This document shows positions 44,353-53,175 of a stretch of 64,000 nucleotides of DNA, piece after piece. The notes beneath the pieces are model-generated. The model was not told the DNA's origin, did not search any database, and saw only the letters and a program-made list of their open reading frames with translations. Where the stretch lies: positions 124,001-188,000 of the forward strand of contig JAACJG010000002.1 in the NCBI GenBank assembly GCA_009917695.1, read 5' to 3'. Made by a program: the position numbers and the translations under genes. Numbering within the stretch: the stretch's first letter is position 1; each line of letters opens with the position of its first letter. The DNA is from Candidatus Rifleibacterium amylolyticum. GTDB taxonomy: Bacteria > Muiribacteriota > Ozemobacteria > Ozemobacterales > Ozemobacteraceae.

Positions 44353-44739
44353 TCAGTAAATCCGGTGGGCCTTGATATACTTTTCCTGCATATCGAGCAG
44401 CTTATGCAGTGCCAGACCAACCTCTTCTTCACAATCCATCATATTCTTGAATTCATCGGCCACAGCACGGGCTTCACGCATATCTTTTTCGGTAGTTATA
44501 TCGGCGACGATCTTGCAGATTATACCGCGGGCCTTTTCAATTTCGTTGTAGCATTCTTCTGGGCTGATAACCGGAGTGTGACCAAAATTAAAATGCAGAC
44601 TCTCATTAAGAACCGCCTGACATTGAGACCACATCCACATGTTCTGACGCAGAGTTACAGTATCGAGCGCCATTAATGAACTGGCCAGAGTCAGCATCAT
44701 CACAACTGCAAAAACTAACAGGCTTTTTGTTCTGAACAC
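44353..44739 (-). CDS. Small exported helical protein
   Basis: About 128 residues. GTG at 44739 has GGAG about nine bases upstream; TTG at 44754 is the other possibility but includes the ribosome site. The N-terminal signal (SLLVFAVVMMLTLASSLMA) is clear. The mature part is helical, with three conserved-looking cysteines (in SQCQAV, EECYNE and MDCEEE) plus one in GIICKI. I do not recognise the family. The gene lies about 95 bases upstream of the other small exported gene on the same strand, which has its own ribosome site. Confidence 0.7.
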   Translation of the reverse strand: MFRTKSLLVFAVVMMLTLASSLMALDTVTLRQNMWMWSQCQAVLNESLHFNFGHTPVISPEECYNEIEKARGIICKIVADITTEKDMREARAVADEFKNMMDCEEEVGLALHKLLDMQEKYIKAHRIY

Positions 44740-45011
44740 TTTACATTTCTCCAAGTGATTAATTTTGTATGCTGCTTAACGCAAATACCATGCCATTTGG
44801 CTAATACTGATTTAATCAGGTACACCCTGATATGCCTGTTATCTTTCGCCAGTTTTTTGTCACTCACCTGCTGAAGTTTTTGAACATGGCAGCAATCACC
44901 CGCCTGTGGTAAGTTATAGCAATCGTGCTTAGCCGATCGGTGCCAGAAACAACCCGGATGAAGGGCGAAGCTATAGGAAGCAAATAATCAACGAGTTCTC
45001 ATATAGTAATT
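44740..45011. other. Intergenic region between the exported-protein gene and gnd
   Basis: No gene seen. It contains a perfect inverted repeat ATCAGG-n5-CCTGAT at 44815-44831, overlapped by CTGA-n5-TCAG at 44807-44819, which could form alternative hairpins or an operator. The gnd promoter must lie in this stretch, but no good consensus match was found. Confidence 0.5.
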
Positions 45012-45023
45012 GTTCTCGTAATC
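45012..45023 (+). repeat. GTTCTCGTAATC hexamer seed in the gnd leader
   Basis: Two hexamers, GTTCTC and GTAATC, 20 bases before the gnd ATG. The same 12 bases begin the array at 56291, and a related CTCGTAATC begins the array at 49706. Confidence 0.5.
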
Positions 45024-45043
45024 TACAGTGAAAGGATACAGTC

Positions 45044-46501
45044 ATGACCAAACCAGCAGATATTGGACTGATCGGTCTTGCGGTAATGGGTGAAAATCTC
45101 GTTCTCAACATGGAAAGCAAAGGCTTTCGCGTTGCCTGCTTCAATCGCAGTGTTGAAAAGGTCGATGCCTTTCTGGCCGGCCGCGGCAAAAATCGCAACC
45201 TCATCGGTTGCCGCAGTCTTGAAGAGCTTGTCAAAAGCCTTTCACAACCGCGCAAGATCATGATGATGGTGCGCGCCGGAAACCCCGTCGATGACCTGTT
45301 AAACACCCTGCTGCCTCTTCTGGATGCCGGAGATGTGCTTATCGATGGCGGCAACAGCCATTACCCGGACACGGTTCGCCGCTGTCGCCAGGCGGCAGAG
45401 AGCGGCGTTTTCTTCGTTGGCGCCGGCGTATCCGGCGGCGAAGAAGGTGCACTCAACGGCCCGTCACTCATGCCTGGCGGAGCAGCAGAAGCCTGGCCTC
45501 TTATCAAGCCAATTTTTCAGGCTATCGCCGCCAAAGTTGCCGAAAATCAACCTTGCTGCGAATGGATCGGTCCTGACGGGTCGGGACATTTCGTCAAAAT
45601 GGTACATAACGGCATTGAATACGGCGACATGCAGCTGGTAAGCGAGGCCTATCATCTTCTGTCGCAGGGGCTCGGCATGTCGGCACATGAGATTCAACCG
45701 ATTTTCGCAAGCTGGAATCAGGGAATTCTCGATTCTTATCTCATCGAAATCACTGCCGACATTCTCAGTAAAACCGATCCTGAAAGCGGACACCAGGTAG
45801 TAGACATTATTCTTGACACTGCCGGCCAGAAAGGCACCGGCAAATGGACATCGCAGGTCGGTCTCGACCTCGGCGTCGCAATTCCACAGATCGCCGAAGC
45901 GGTTTTTGCCCGCAGCATTTCAGCGATAAAAGACGAACGTATTGCCGCCAGCAGTGTATTACAGGGGCCGCGCGGCGGCTTTAACGGTGACCGCAAAGAA
46001 TTCATAAAACAGTTGCACGATGCCGTCTATGCCGCGAAAATCTGCTCCTATGCCCAGGGCTTTCAGCTGCTGCGCGCCGCTTCCCAGGAATATGACTGGC
46101 AGCTGAACTTTGGCGAAATTGCACTTATGTGGCGCGGTGGCTGCATAATCAGAGCACGCTTTCTCGACGATATCAAAAAGGCCTTCGTCGCCCGCCCCGA
46201 TCTGCCCAATCTGCTGCTGGCGCCTTTCTTCACCGAAGCACTGACTGACGCACAGACAGCCTGGCGCCATGTAGTAAAAACAGCTGTCGACCTGGGCATA
46301 CCGGTTCCGGCTATGAGCACAGCCCTCACCTATTATGACGGCTACCGCTGCGCCAGACTGCCTGCCAACCTGTTACAGGCCATGCGCGACTACTTCGGCG
46401 CGCATACCTACGAACGTATCGACCGGCCGCGCGGCGAATTCTTCCACACCAACTGGACCGGCAAAGGCGGCGACACTTCTTCGACCAGCTATAACGCCTG
46501 A
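45044..46501 (+). CDS. gnd: 6-Phosphogluconate dehydrogenase (decarboxylating)
   Basis: A 485-residue protein, the usual length. AAAGGA lies seven bases before the ATG. GLAVMGENLVLNM is the NADP-binding start; VGAGVSGGEEGALNGPSLMPGG and GHFVKMVHNGIEYGDMQL carry the substrate-binding and catalytic lysine/asparagine/glutamate residues. The C-terminal tail THWTGKGGDTSSTSYN-like sequence (here NWTGKGGDTSSTSYNA) closes the partner's active site. It oxidises 6-phosphogluconate to ribulose 5-phosphate in the pentose phosphate pathway. No zwf or pgl is next to it. Confidence 0.97.
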   Translation: MTKPADIGLIGLAVMGENLVLNMESKGFRVACFNRSVEKVDAFLAGRGKNRNLIGCRSLEELVKSLSQPRKIMMMVRAGNPVDDLLNTLLPLLDAGDVLIDGGNSHYPDTVRRCRQAAESGVFFVGAGVSGGEEGALNGPSLMPGGAAEAWPLIKPIFQAIAAKVAENQPCCEWIGPDGSGHFVKMVHNGIEYGDMQLVSEAYHLLSQGLGMSAHEIQPIFASWNQGILDSYLIEITADILSKTDPESGHQVVDIILDTAGQKGTGKWTSQVGLDLGVAIPQIAEAVFARSISAIKDERIAASSVLQGPRGGFNGDRKEFIKQLHDAVYAAKICSYAQGFQLLRAASQEYDWQLNFGEIALMWRGGCIIRARFLDDIKKAFVARPDLPNLLLAPFFTEALTDAQTAWRHVVKTAVDLGIPVPAMSTALTYYDGYRCARLPANLLQAMRDYFGAHTYERIDRPRGEFFHTNWTGKGGDTSSTSYNA

Positions 46502-46533
46502 AAAAAACTGCCCCGGTCTGATAACCGGGGCAG
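46501..46533. terminator. Terminator between convergent gnd and the DxDDT protein gene
   Basis: A ten-base perfect stem (46508-46517 with 46524-46533). On the minus strand it is followed by seven T; on the plus strand by CTCTTTA. It serves the minus-strand gene best and may stop gnd too. Confidence 0.8.
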
Positions 46534-46551
46534 CTCTTTATCAGTTGATTG

Positions 46552-48267
46552 TCAGGGATTAAGCCTGATGCGGCGGGCTCCCATCGGGGCCATATCGAGA
46601 TCGTAGGCCAGCGCATATTTGGTCAGAGCTTCGAGTGCTATCGCCACGGTGAAAGCCTGCGAGCGCCAGTGCGCCAGATCCCAGAATGAAGCGGCGAAAA
46701 ACAGGCCCGACATCCAGGTAGCGCACTTGTTGCCGGGGGTCTTGAACTTGCCTCTGGTTTCGGGGTTTTTCGGCTTCTGCCAGATGCACTGTTCGAGCAG
46801 ATAGTCGATGCCGGCGCGCAAAGCCGTGTCGTATTCTTTTGCAAGGCCCATTTCGGCAGCATTTTCGCGGCCGATGTTGATCAGCGAAATTACAGCCAGA
46901 CCGGTTGACAGATGGTCGCTTTTGTCATCGCCACCCGGGAAAGCGCCACGACGGGTCGGATTCTTTCTGCCCCACTCTATCTGTGCCTTGAGCAGATCAC
47001 GCAGCAGAAACTGCATCGCCGCCTTCATTTCAGGCTCACGCGCATTGCCATCACGGTAGGCGCGGCTGGCGCTGTAAGGAAAAATCATATTCTGAGGATA
47101 ATAAAGACCGGCTTCGGGCCAGCTTTTTGTTTCTGCGGCTTTGCGAATCAGGCGGACGCAGTCATTGTAGCCAGGCAACTCTTTGCTGCCGGTCAACGCC
47201 ATGGCAAACAGCACGTTTGAATTAACCACGACATCAACGTTATTAACTCCAAGAGGAATAATTCCGATTTCAGGGCGATCGAAGACCGGAGCAGTTTCGT
47301 CTTTAAGCCAGGTCAGAAAGGCGCCTGAATCTTTGCCCTTCCAGCCATCGCGTCCATCTTCGCGGGCACGGCCAATATCACGAAACTCAGTGATGCGCAG
47401 CAGCGCGGCATGATCAGGCACAATGCCTGAATCAGGGAACCTCTGATGAAAGAAATGCTGAACTGCCACCGCTGTCGAGGTATCGTCGGCATCGTTGGGA
47501 ATATTGAACAGCGCATCGGCGCCAGTCGGGTTGCCTTTTCGGTCAAGGCAGGCTTCGAGCCAGTATTTTGGCGGCGTCTGCTGACCCTTGGCGAGCCTGG
47601 CAAACAATTTGGCATACTTCGGATTGAGATAGGCCTTTGCCAGAAATTCGAGCTGTGACACCGGAATATTGAAAGGTCCGGTGCGCGGCGCCTTGCTGCT
47701 GAAACCAGGCAGAACAGCCCAGAAATTGTAAGCATCATCGCGCTTGAAACTCTGTATATTCTGCATGGCCAGGCGCAGCATGCTGTTGATATGCTGTTGT
47801 TCTGGAGCCAGAGCCGATTCATCGAAAAGGAAAAGAGGATAAGCAATAAATGCAGTCATGAACAGGCTTGAATCCTGAACAGCAGCCGGTGATCGGCCCT
47901 TAAAACCGAGTTTATTCGGCAAAAAATGAATATAGCTTGCCCACTCGCCGCTGCGATTCTTGGCAACAAGGCTTTTTGGCGCAGGCAGACCGATATTTTC
48001 GCGGAACGGAATATTGAAACTGAGCCGGGTATCGCAGCCATCGCCCTCTTCTGAACTGTCGTATTCACATGATCTTTTGCCGGAACGCTCTTTTACCTGG
48101 CGGTCTTCGAGAAATGCCAGAGCGCCAAGAATTGTCTGCGACAGGCGTTTATCGGCCATGCGCTCAGCCATGATCCTTGCCACGGCATCTTCGTTGCCGG
48201 CCCAGACATCAGCACCAGCTGACACAGCCAGCAAAACAGCCAGCACAATCAATGTACGAAGTTTCAT
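46552..48267 (-). CDS. Secreted alpha/alpha-barrel protein with a DxDDT motif (terpene-cyclase-like fold)
   Basis: A 571-residue protein. GAGGGGG lies before the ATG, and a Sec signal covers about 1-23 (LLAVSAGADVWAG). The mature part is made of helical pairs typical of an alpha/alpha toroid, as in squalene-hopene cyclases, prenyltransferase beta subunits and alpha-2-macroglobulin thioester domains. Residues 259-263 read DADDT inside NIPNDADDTSTAVAVQHF, matching the acidic DxDD motif of class II terpene cyclases. NVDVVVNSNVLFAMA resembles the repeat helices. Export argues against membrane squalene cyclisation, so the true substrate is unknown. A cysteine-containing acidic loop lies near 67-79. 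Confidence 0.7.
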   Translation of the reverse strand: MKLRTLIVLAVLLAVSAGADVWAGNEDAVARIMAERMADKRLSQTILGALAFLEDRQVKERSGKRSCEYDSSEEGDGCDTRLSFNIPFRENIGLPAPKSLVAKNRSGEWASYIHFLPNKLGFKGRSPAAVQDSSLFMTAFIAYPLFLFDESALAPEQQHINSMLRLAMQNIQSFKRDDAYNFWAVLPGFSSKAPRTGPFNIPVSQLEFLAKAYLNPKYAKLFARLAKGQQTPPKYWLEACLDRKGNPTGADALFNIPNDADDTSTAVAVQHFFHQRFPDSGIVPDHAALLRITEFRDIGRAREDGRDGWKGKDSGAFLTWLKDETAPVFDRPEIGIIPLGVNNVDVVVNSNVLFAMALTGSKELPGYNDCVRLIRKAAETKSWPEAGLYYPQNMIFPYSASRAYRDGNAREPEMKAAMQFLLRDLLKAQIEWGRKNPTRRGAFPGGDDKSDHLSTGLAVISLINIGRENAAEMGLAKEYDTALRAGIDYLLEQCIWQKPKNPETRGKFKTPGNKCATWMSGLFFAASFWDLAHWRSQAFTVAIALEALTKYALAYDLDMAPMGARRIRLNP

Positions 48268-48340
48268 TTGTTACCCCCTCGCCCAGTTCTGCCAACAGTA
48301 TACCCTACGCCACTAATACTGCCAACCCCAAAATATCTCT

Positions 48341-49585
48341 TTAACTCTGCGGGTTAGGCGAGTTAAGCATGACACGACGGCGCAACAGAAGATAAATGAT
48401 GGCGGCGGATGAGCAACTGAGACCGCCCAGAACCATGGCAGTCGAGGTTGAAGTATAGGTAGAAAACCAGCCCATAAACAGGCTTCCTACCGGCGACATG
48501 CCGCTGAAACACATCATGTATATGCTCATTACCCGGCTTAACATGCGCTTTTCAGATGACATCTGCAACAAAGTATTGCTCGCGGCCCAACCAGACACAA
48601 TGCAGCTCCCCATAAAAATGCAGATAATCAGAGAAACCGGCAGACTGCGGGAATAGGCCAGCATTACCGTCAGCAGGCCATAAAAGCCGAATGCGGCCGG
48701 CGGAAACTTCTCGATTCCTTCGATATTCTTACGCAAGGCCAGAAAAAGCGCGCCGGCAACTGCACCCAGCCCCATGGCAGAGGTCAGATACCCAAGAGTT
48801 GCCGCATCACCGCCAAGATGTCTGTCGGCAATGACCGGCATCAGCACCATCTGCACCGACATTCCCATAAGGCTCATGACTGAAATCAGAATAAAGGCGG
48901 GAAGAATGACCGGATGTCCGGCAGAATACCTGAAGCCTTCTATTATTCGCTTGGAAAAACTTTCGGCAGGCCCCTTGTCGCCACCTTCTGACTGTAGCCG
49001 CATGCGATAAAGAACCCAGGCCATAGGCAAAAACGACAGACTGTTCATAAGAAAACAGGGTGCTTCACCGAGACTTGCCACGACAATACCGGCAAGTCCG
49101 GGGCCAACAAGTCGCGCCAGATTGAATGAAATAGAATTGAGCGCAATTGCATTCGCCAGCATCTTTTTGTCTTCGATCATGTCAGAGATGAAAGAATGCC
49201 GGCCCGGCATATCGAAAGCATTGACAAAACCCAGCAACATGCTGAGAAACAGAATCCAGTTCACCGTGATGTGTCCGGTCTGTGTCATCACTGCCAGCAC
49301 CATTGCCTGCGCAAACCCCAGCACCTGCGAAGCCGAAAGAATCTTGCGGCGAGGTCCCGAATCGAGCATGGCACCGGCCCATGGCATCAGCAAGAATGAA
49401 CTGAACCAGCTGAAAAAGGTGATAACACCAAGCCAGCCGGCAGAATCGGTGAGACGATAAACCAGCCAGCTCATGCCCAGTCGCTGCATCCAGGTGCCAA
49501 GCGAGCTTATGCTGTTGGCGACGAAATAGCGCCGATAATTACCGCTCTGCAGCGCAATAAATGTATTTTTCAGACTGCCCCGCAT
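48341..49585 (-). CDS. MFS transporter (MFS_3/enterobactin-exporter-like)
   Basis: A 414-residue protein with twelve predicted membrane helices. It opens FIALQSGNYRRYFVANSISSLGTWMQRL, which is the typical start of the DHA3/MFS_3 subgroup (seen as NYRRYF and GTWMQ). Motif-A-like residues follow helix 2 (AGAMLDSGPRRK). DMPGRHSFISDM is the helix-4/5 loop signature. These carriers export drugs or siderophores by proton antiport. Substrate unknown. The gene lies 73 bases downstream of no clear partner and is probably a single gene. Confidence 0.88.
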   Translation of the reverse strand: MRGSLKNTFIALQSGNYRRYFVANSISSLGTWMQRLGMSWLVYRLTDSAGWLGVITFFSWFSSFLLMPWAGAMLDSGPRRKILSASQVLGFAQAMVLAVMTQTGHITVNWILFLSMLLGFVNAFDMPGRHSFISDMIEDKKMLANAIALNSISFNLARLVGPGLAGIVVASLGEAPCFLMNSLSFLPMAWVLYRMRLQSEGGDKGPAESFSKRIIEGFRYSAGHPVILPAFILISVMSLMGMSVQMVLMPVIADRHLGGDAATLGYLTSAMGLGAVAGALFLALRKNIEGIEKFPPAAFGFYGLLTVMLAYSRSLPVSLIICIFMGSCIVSGWAASNTLLQMSSEKRMLSRVMSIYMMCFSGMSPVGSLFMGWFSTYTSTSTAMVLGGLSCSSAAIIYLLLRRRVMLNSPNPQS

Positions 49586-49708
49586 TTTCGCATCCAGTCA
49601 GATCAGCATAAAATAAGGCCAAACCGCAAAACTGCCCCGCCCAAGATAATTTATCTTATCGACATTTGCAAACAAAGCGTTTTAAGATATCTTTGCTCTC
49701 TCTTCCTC

Positions 49709-49858
49709 GTAATCGTAATCGTAATCGTAATCGTTATCGTTATCGGTATCGCTATCGGGATCGTCTTTGTCTTTGTCTTTGTCTTTGTCTTTGTCTTCGT
49801 CTTTGTCTTTGTCTTTGTCTTTGTCTTTGTCTTCGTCTTCGTCTTCGTCTTCGTTATT
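49709..49858 (+). repeat. 25-unit degenerate hexanucleotide array before the 5'-nucleotidase gene
   Basis: Unit order from 49709: GTAATC x4, GTTATC x2, GGTATC, GCTATC, GGGATC, GTCTTT x5, GTCTTC, GTCTTT x5, GTCTTC x4, GTTATT. The period is exactly six over 150 bases. The array ends six bases before the ATG at 49865. A TTGCAA (49666-49671), 16 bases, TATCTT (49688-49693) promoter just before it would make the array the mRNA leader. In the frame of the nucleotidase the array is open and would read Val-Ile then Val-Phe repeats, but no ATG, GTG or TTG lies upstream in that frame. Confidence 0.9.
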
Positions 49859-49864
49859 GCCCCT

Positions 49865-51838
49865 ATGCCAACTGAATATCACAAATCCGCCTGGCTCCAT
49901 CTACTTCTGCTGCTTGTCATGCTCTCCAGCCCGACTGCCGCAGAAGTTCTGCACTTCACGGTTCTGCACACCAGCGACGAGCATTCAAGCCTCATGCCAG
50001 TGCCGCTTGTCGATTACCGCCCCGGCGAACACGACCGCGCCACCGGCGGCTTCGCGCGCCTTGCCACGCTAATCAGCAGAATTCGCTCGCAGAAACCCGA
50101 CATTCCGGCTCTGCTGCTTTCTTCGGGCGATTTCATCGGCGGCACACCCTTTTCATGGCTGATTCTAAACGACAGTTCGCCAGAACTCGAGATAATGCAC
50201 CATCTCGGTTACAATGCTACAACCATCGGCAACCATGAATTCGACTATGGTTCGCATGGCCTCGCAAATTATTTCATTCGCCTGCAGACACAGGGAAAAT
50301 TGCTGCCAGTAATCGTGTCAAATCTGCGCGCCCCGCCGGACCACCCGATAAATCAGGCCGGCATCAAAGAAAACCATATTCTCGAACTGGCTAACGGCTT
50401 GAAAACAGGTATATTCGCGCTGCTCGGCCGTGGTGCCCACCGTGTTTCGCCGGACGCAAAACCGCTCGACTTCGTCGAACAGCATCAGTGCGCGCGCGAA
50501 CAGGTTGCAAAGCTTAAAAAGGCTGGTGCCAATGTAATAATAGCGCTGACCCACGCCGGCATCGCCGAAGACCGTGAACTGGCCGGATCTGTTGCCGGCA
50601 TCGATCTGATTCTCGGTGGCCACGAACACCTTCAGTTGCCTGCACCCGAAAAGGCAGGCAACACCTTGATAATGCACAGCGGTTACTACACCCAGAATCT
50701 CGGCCAGCTCGACCTCGCCTGGGATACCGATTCACAGAAGCTCGACCTGCTAAACCGCCAGACCGGTGCGCCGTTTCTGCACAAAATAGACTCAAACATT
50801 CCCGAAGACCCTCAAACTGCCGCAATCATCGAAGATTATCGTCGTCAGCTCAACGACTTTGTCGCCAGCTTCACCGCCGGTGAATTCGCTGATATTTCGC
50901 AGATTGTTGCCAGATCAGAGTTTGCGCTACCTCGCAATCTGCCTTTCAACGAATCGACGATCGGTAACTTTGTCACCGATGCCATGCGCATCGAAACCGA
51001 AAAACTGCTCGGAGAGAGAGTCGATTTTGCCTTGCAGGCCAACGGCACCATACGCGGCGGACTTCTTGTCGGCAGCGACCGCCATAATGCCGGCAAAATA
51101 ACGCTCTTTGACCTGATCAGCATAAGTTCTATGGGCAACGGACCTGATAAACTGCCAGGTTATCCGCTGGTGTCGCTTTATTTAACCGGCGCCGAGATTC
51201 ATCGATTGCTCGAAATCGCTGTGATTCTGCCACAACTCTGGGGTGATATATACTTTCTACAGTTCTCGGGTCTGCGCTATACCTATGACCCGGCGCGAAC
51301 CTTCTGGATGCGCCAGGTTCCTTTGCTCAAGCTGCCCTGGCCCTCCGGCAAAAGTGTCATTTCGGCCGAGCGACTGGTAAAACTCGGAGAGACCGCCGAC
51401 CAAGATGTCTACGAGCCTTTCCCAGACGATGGAAGCAAACTCTATCATCTGGTAACCACGCATTATCTGGCAAACTACCTGCCCATGGTTGGCACCCGCC
51501 TGCCCAAACTCAAATTGACGGTGAAAAACAAACATGGCAAAGAAGTGAATCTTGACGACAGCATAATTCGCGAAAACACCCGCGAATTCAAGGTATGGGA
51601 GGCCACCGCCCGCTATATCGCTTCATTCGACCAGAGCGCTGATAACTTGCCGACCATTCCCACTCGCTACCAGAAAATAGAAGGACGCATCAACACAGGT
51701 CAGGGCGAATGGCTCTGGTTCTGGCCGCTGCTGACCGCAATCATTATCCTTGTTGTCCTGTTAATGCTTGCCATCAGCTTAATCCGCCGCCGAAAAAAAT
51801 CAGGCCACCCCGTCGGGCAGCCTGATCTATCGAATTGA
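49865..51838 (+). CDS. Exported 5'-nucleotidase (UshA-like metallophosphoesterase), membrane-anchored at the C-terminus
   Basis: A 657-residue protein. A signal peptide spans about 10-27. The metallophosphoesterase domain shows HTSDEHS, SSGDFIGGT, TTIGNHEFDYG, ALTHAGI and LGGHEHL, the full dimetal site. The 5'-nucleotidase C-terminal domain follows (NLPFNESTIGNFVTDAMR, ALQANGTIRGGLLVG). A membrane helix near 625-645 (LLTAIIILVVLLMLAISL) and basic RRRKK end the protein. It should hydrolyse nucleotides or other phosphate esters outside the inner membrane. No Shine-Dalgarno site precedes the ATG; the hexamer array occupies that place, so the array may control its translation. Confidence 0.92.
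   Translation: MPTEYHKSAWLHLLLLLVMLSSPTAAEVLHFTVLHTSDEHSSLMPVPLVDYRPGEHDRATGGFARLATLISRIRSQKPDIPALLLSSGDFIGGTPFSWLILNDSSPELEIMHHLGYNATTIGNHEFDYGSHGLANYFIRLQTQGKLLPVIVSNLRAPPDHPINQAGIKENHILELANGLKTGIFALLGRGAHRVSPDAKPLDFVEQHQCAREQVAKLKKAGANVIIALTHAGIAEDRELAGSVAGIDLILGGHEHLQLPAPEKAGNTLIMHSGYYTQNLGQLDLAWDTDSQKLDLLNRQTGAPFLHKIDSNIPEDPQTAAIIEDYRRQLNDFVASFTAGEFADISQIVARSEFALPRNLPFNESTIGNFVTDAMRIETEKLLGERVDFALQANGTIRGGLLVGSDRHNAGKITLFDLISISSMGNGPDKLPGYPLVSLYLTGAEIHRLLEIAVILPQLWGDIYFLQFSGLRYTYDPARTFWMRQVPLLKLPWPSGKSVISAERLVKLGETADQDVYEPFPDDGSKLYHLVTTHYLANYLPMVGTRLPKLKLTVKNKHGKEVNLDDSIIRENTREFKVWEATARYIASFDQSADNLPTIPTRYQKIEGRINTGQGEWLWFWPLLTAIIILVVLLMLAISLIRRRKKSGHPVGQPDLSN
51793..51826 (-). terminator. 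Intrinsic terminator of the alcohol dehydrogenase, inside the 5'-nucleotidase 3' end
   Basis: Stem ATCAGGC (51799-51805) with GCCTGAT (51820-51826) and an inner GC stem. Seven T follow on the minus strand (A-run 51793-51799). It lies within the last codons of the convergent nucleotidase gene. Confidence 0.75.
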
Positions 51839-51845
51839 CCTTTTA

Positions 51846-53003
51846 TCAGAGGCAGAGCTCGAGAATCTGGCGGCTTACTTCGAGGTTGACATCGCCGTTT
51901 TCGCCGAGCTTGATCATCTGGTGAGAATTAAGCTGAGCGATGACTTTGTCGACGCTTTCGGCACCGATGTTGTAATCGCTCAAACGGGTTTTAACTCCGA
52001 GCGCTTCGAAGAATTCACGGGTCTTGTGAATTGCCTCGGCGGCCTGATGCTCATCGTTACCTGACTTTATGTTCCAGACGCGGCGACCGAACTGCGCGAG
52101 TTTTTCGAGCTTGCCCGCTTTGCGCAGCGTCAGATTGGCCGGCAGAACTATTGCCAGCGTAACCGCGTGATCGAGACCATACAGAGCAGTCAGCTCATGA
52201 CCAATCATGTGGGTTGACCAGTCCTGCGGCACACCGGCACCAATGAGGCCATTCAGCGCCAGAGTGGCACACCACATCAGGTTGGCTCTGACATCGTAAT
52301 TTTCGGGGTCTTTGAGTGCCAGCGGGCCCTCTTCGATAAGTGTCATCAGCAGGCCTTCAGCAAAACGATCCTGCACGCAGGCCTGCGCCGGCTGTGTCAG
52401 ATACTGTTCAGCAATATGAACGAAAGCATCGATGACGCCGTTGGCGACCTGGCGCGGCGGCAAAGTATAAGTCTTGAGTGGGTCAAGCACCGAAAACATC
52501 GGGAACACCTTTGCGCTGTTGAACGGCAGCTTGGCTTTGGTAGCCGCGCGCGTGATAACCGAACCTGAATTCATCTCAGAACCGGTAGCCGGCAGCGTCA
52601 GTACGCTGGCAAAAGGCAGCGCCTGCTTTACGCACGAACCAAAAGTCTGAATTATTTTCCAGGGATCGTCATCGAAAAGAGCTGCTGCTGCGATAAATTT
52701 GGTGCCATCGATGACCGAGCCACCGCCAGCTGCCAGCAGAAAATCGCACCCGGTCGCCTTAACCTGTTCAACACATTTCATCAGGGTTTCATAGGTCGGG
52801 TTCGGCTCTACGCCAGAGAATTCGTGAACCTCACGACCTGCGAGAGCGCTCATGATCTCGTCATAAGTTCCATTATGCTTGATACTTCCCCCGCCATATA
52901 CAAGCATGATTTTTTTGCCTTCGGGAATCTCGCGCTTGAGAGAACCAATAGTGCCCTTGCCAAAAATAATCTTCGTCGGATTGTGAAAAGTAAAATTACG
53001 CAT
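51846..53003 (-). CDS. Iron-dependent alcohol dehydrogenase (YqhD/BdhA type)
   Basis: A 385-residue group III alcohol dehydrogenase. GAGGAGG lies seven bases before the ATG. The N-terminus FTFHNPTKIIFGKG and the dinucleotide loop GGGSVIDGTKF are typical. LTLPATGSEMNSGSVIT is the family signature, and the iron ligands are in NGVIDAFVHIAEQYL, HMIGHEL and the following LDHAVTLAIVLP. The enzyme reduces aldehydes to alcohols with NAD(P)H in fermentation. A glycine after GGG-S-V-I-D favours the butanol dehydrogenase/YqhD branch. It is monocistronic. Confidence 0.93.
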   Translation of the reverse strand: MRNFTFHNPTKIIFGKGTIGSLKREIPEGKKIMLVYGGGSIKHNGTYDEIMSALAGREVHEFSGVEPNPTYETLMKCVEQVKATGCDFLLAAGGGSVIDGTKFIAAAALFDDDPWKIIQTFGSCVKQALPFASVLTLPATGSEMNSGSVITRAATKAKLPFNSAKVFPMFSVLDPLKTYTLPPRQVANGVIDAFVHIAEQYLTQPAQACVQDRFAEGLLMTLIEEGPLALKDPENYDVRANLMWCATLALNGLIGAGVPQDWSTHMIGHELTALYGLDHAVTLAIVLPANLTLRKAGKLEKLAQFGRRVWNIKSGNDEHQAAEAIHKTREFFEALGVKTRLSDYNIGAESVDKVIAQLNSHQMIKLGENGDVNLEVSRQILELCL

Positions 53004-53175
53004 CTTCAGCCTCCTCGTCGTATATCTCCTCTGAAGATATTCTGACGCTCAACAAAAGTCAAACCGTCCTACACTCCTGACAGTTGGCCGGCAAGATGAG
53101 AATCTTTGTTTATTGCGACAAAATATATTACACTTTTAAATAAGTCACACTTTGAGACCAGTCAGGAGAAATGAA

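Noticed and set aside
46552-48267. Annotation as squalene-hopene cyclase
   Set aside because: Only the DxDDT motif and general fold pattern fit. The QW repeats are not evident and the protein is exported.
49682-49900. Minus-strand frame reading Asp-Glu and Asp-Lys repeats through the hexamer array
   Set aside because: The acidic repeat protein is simply what the hexamers read as in that frame. It lies antisense to the nucleotidase start and shows no ribosome site or fold.
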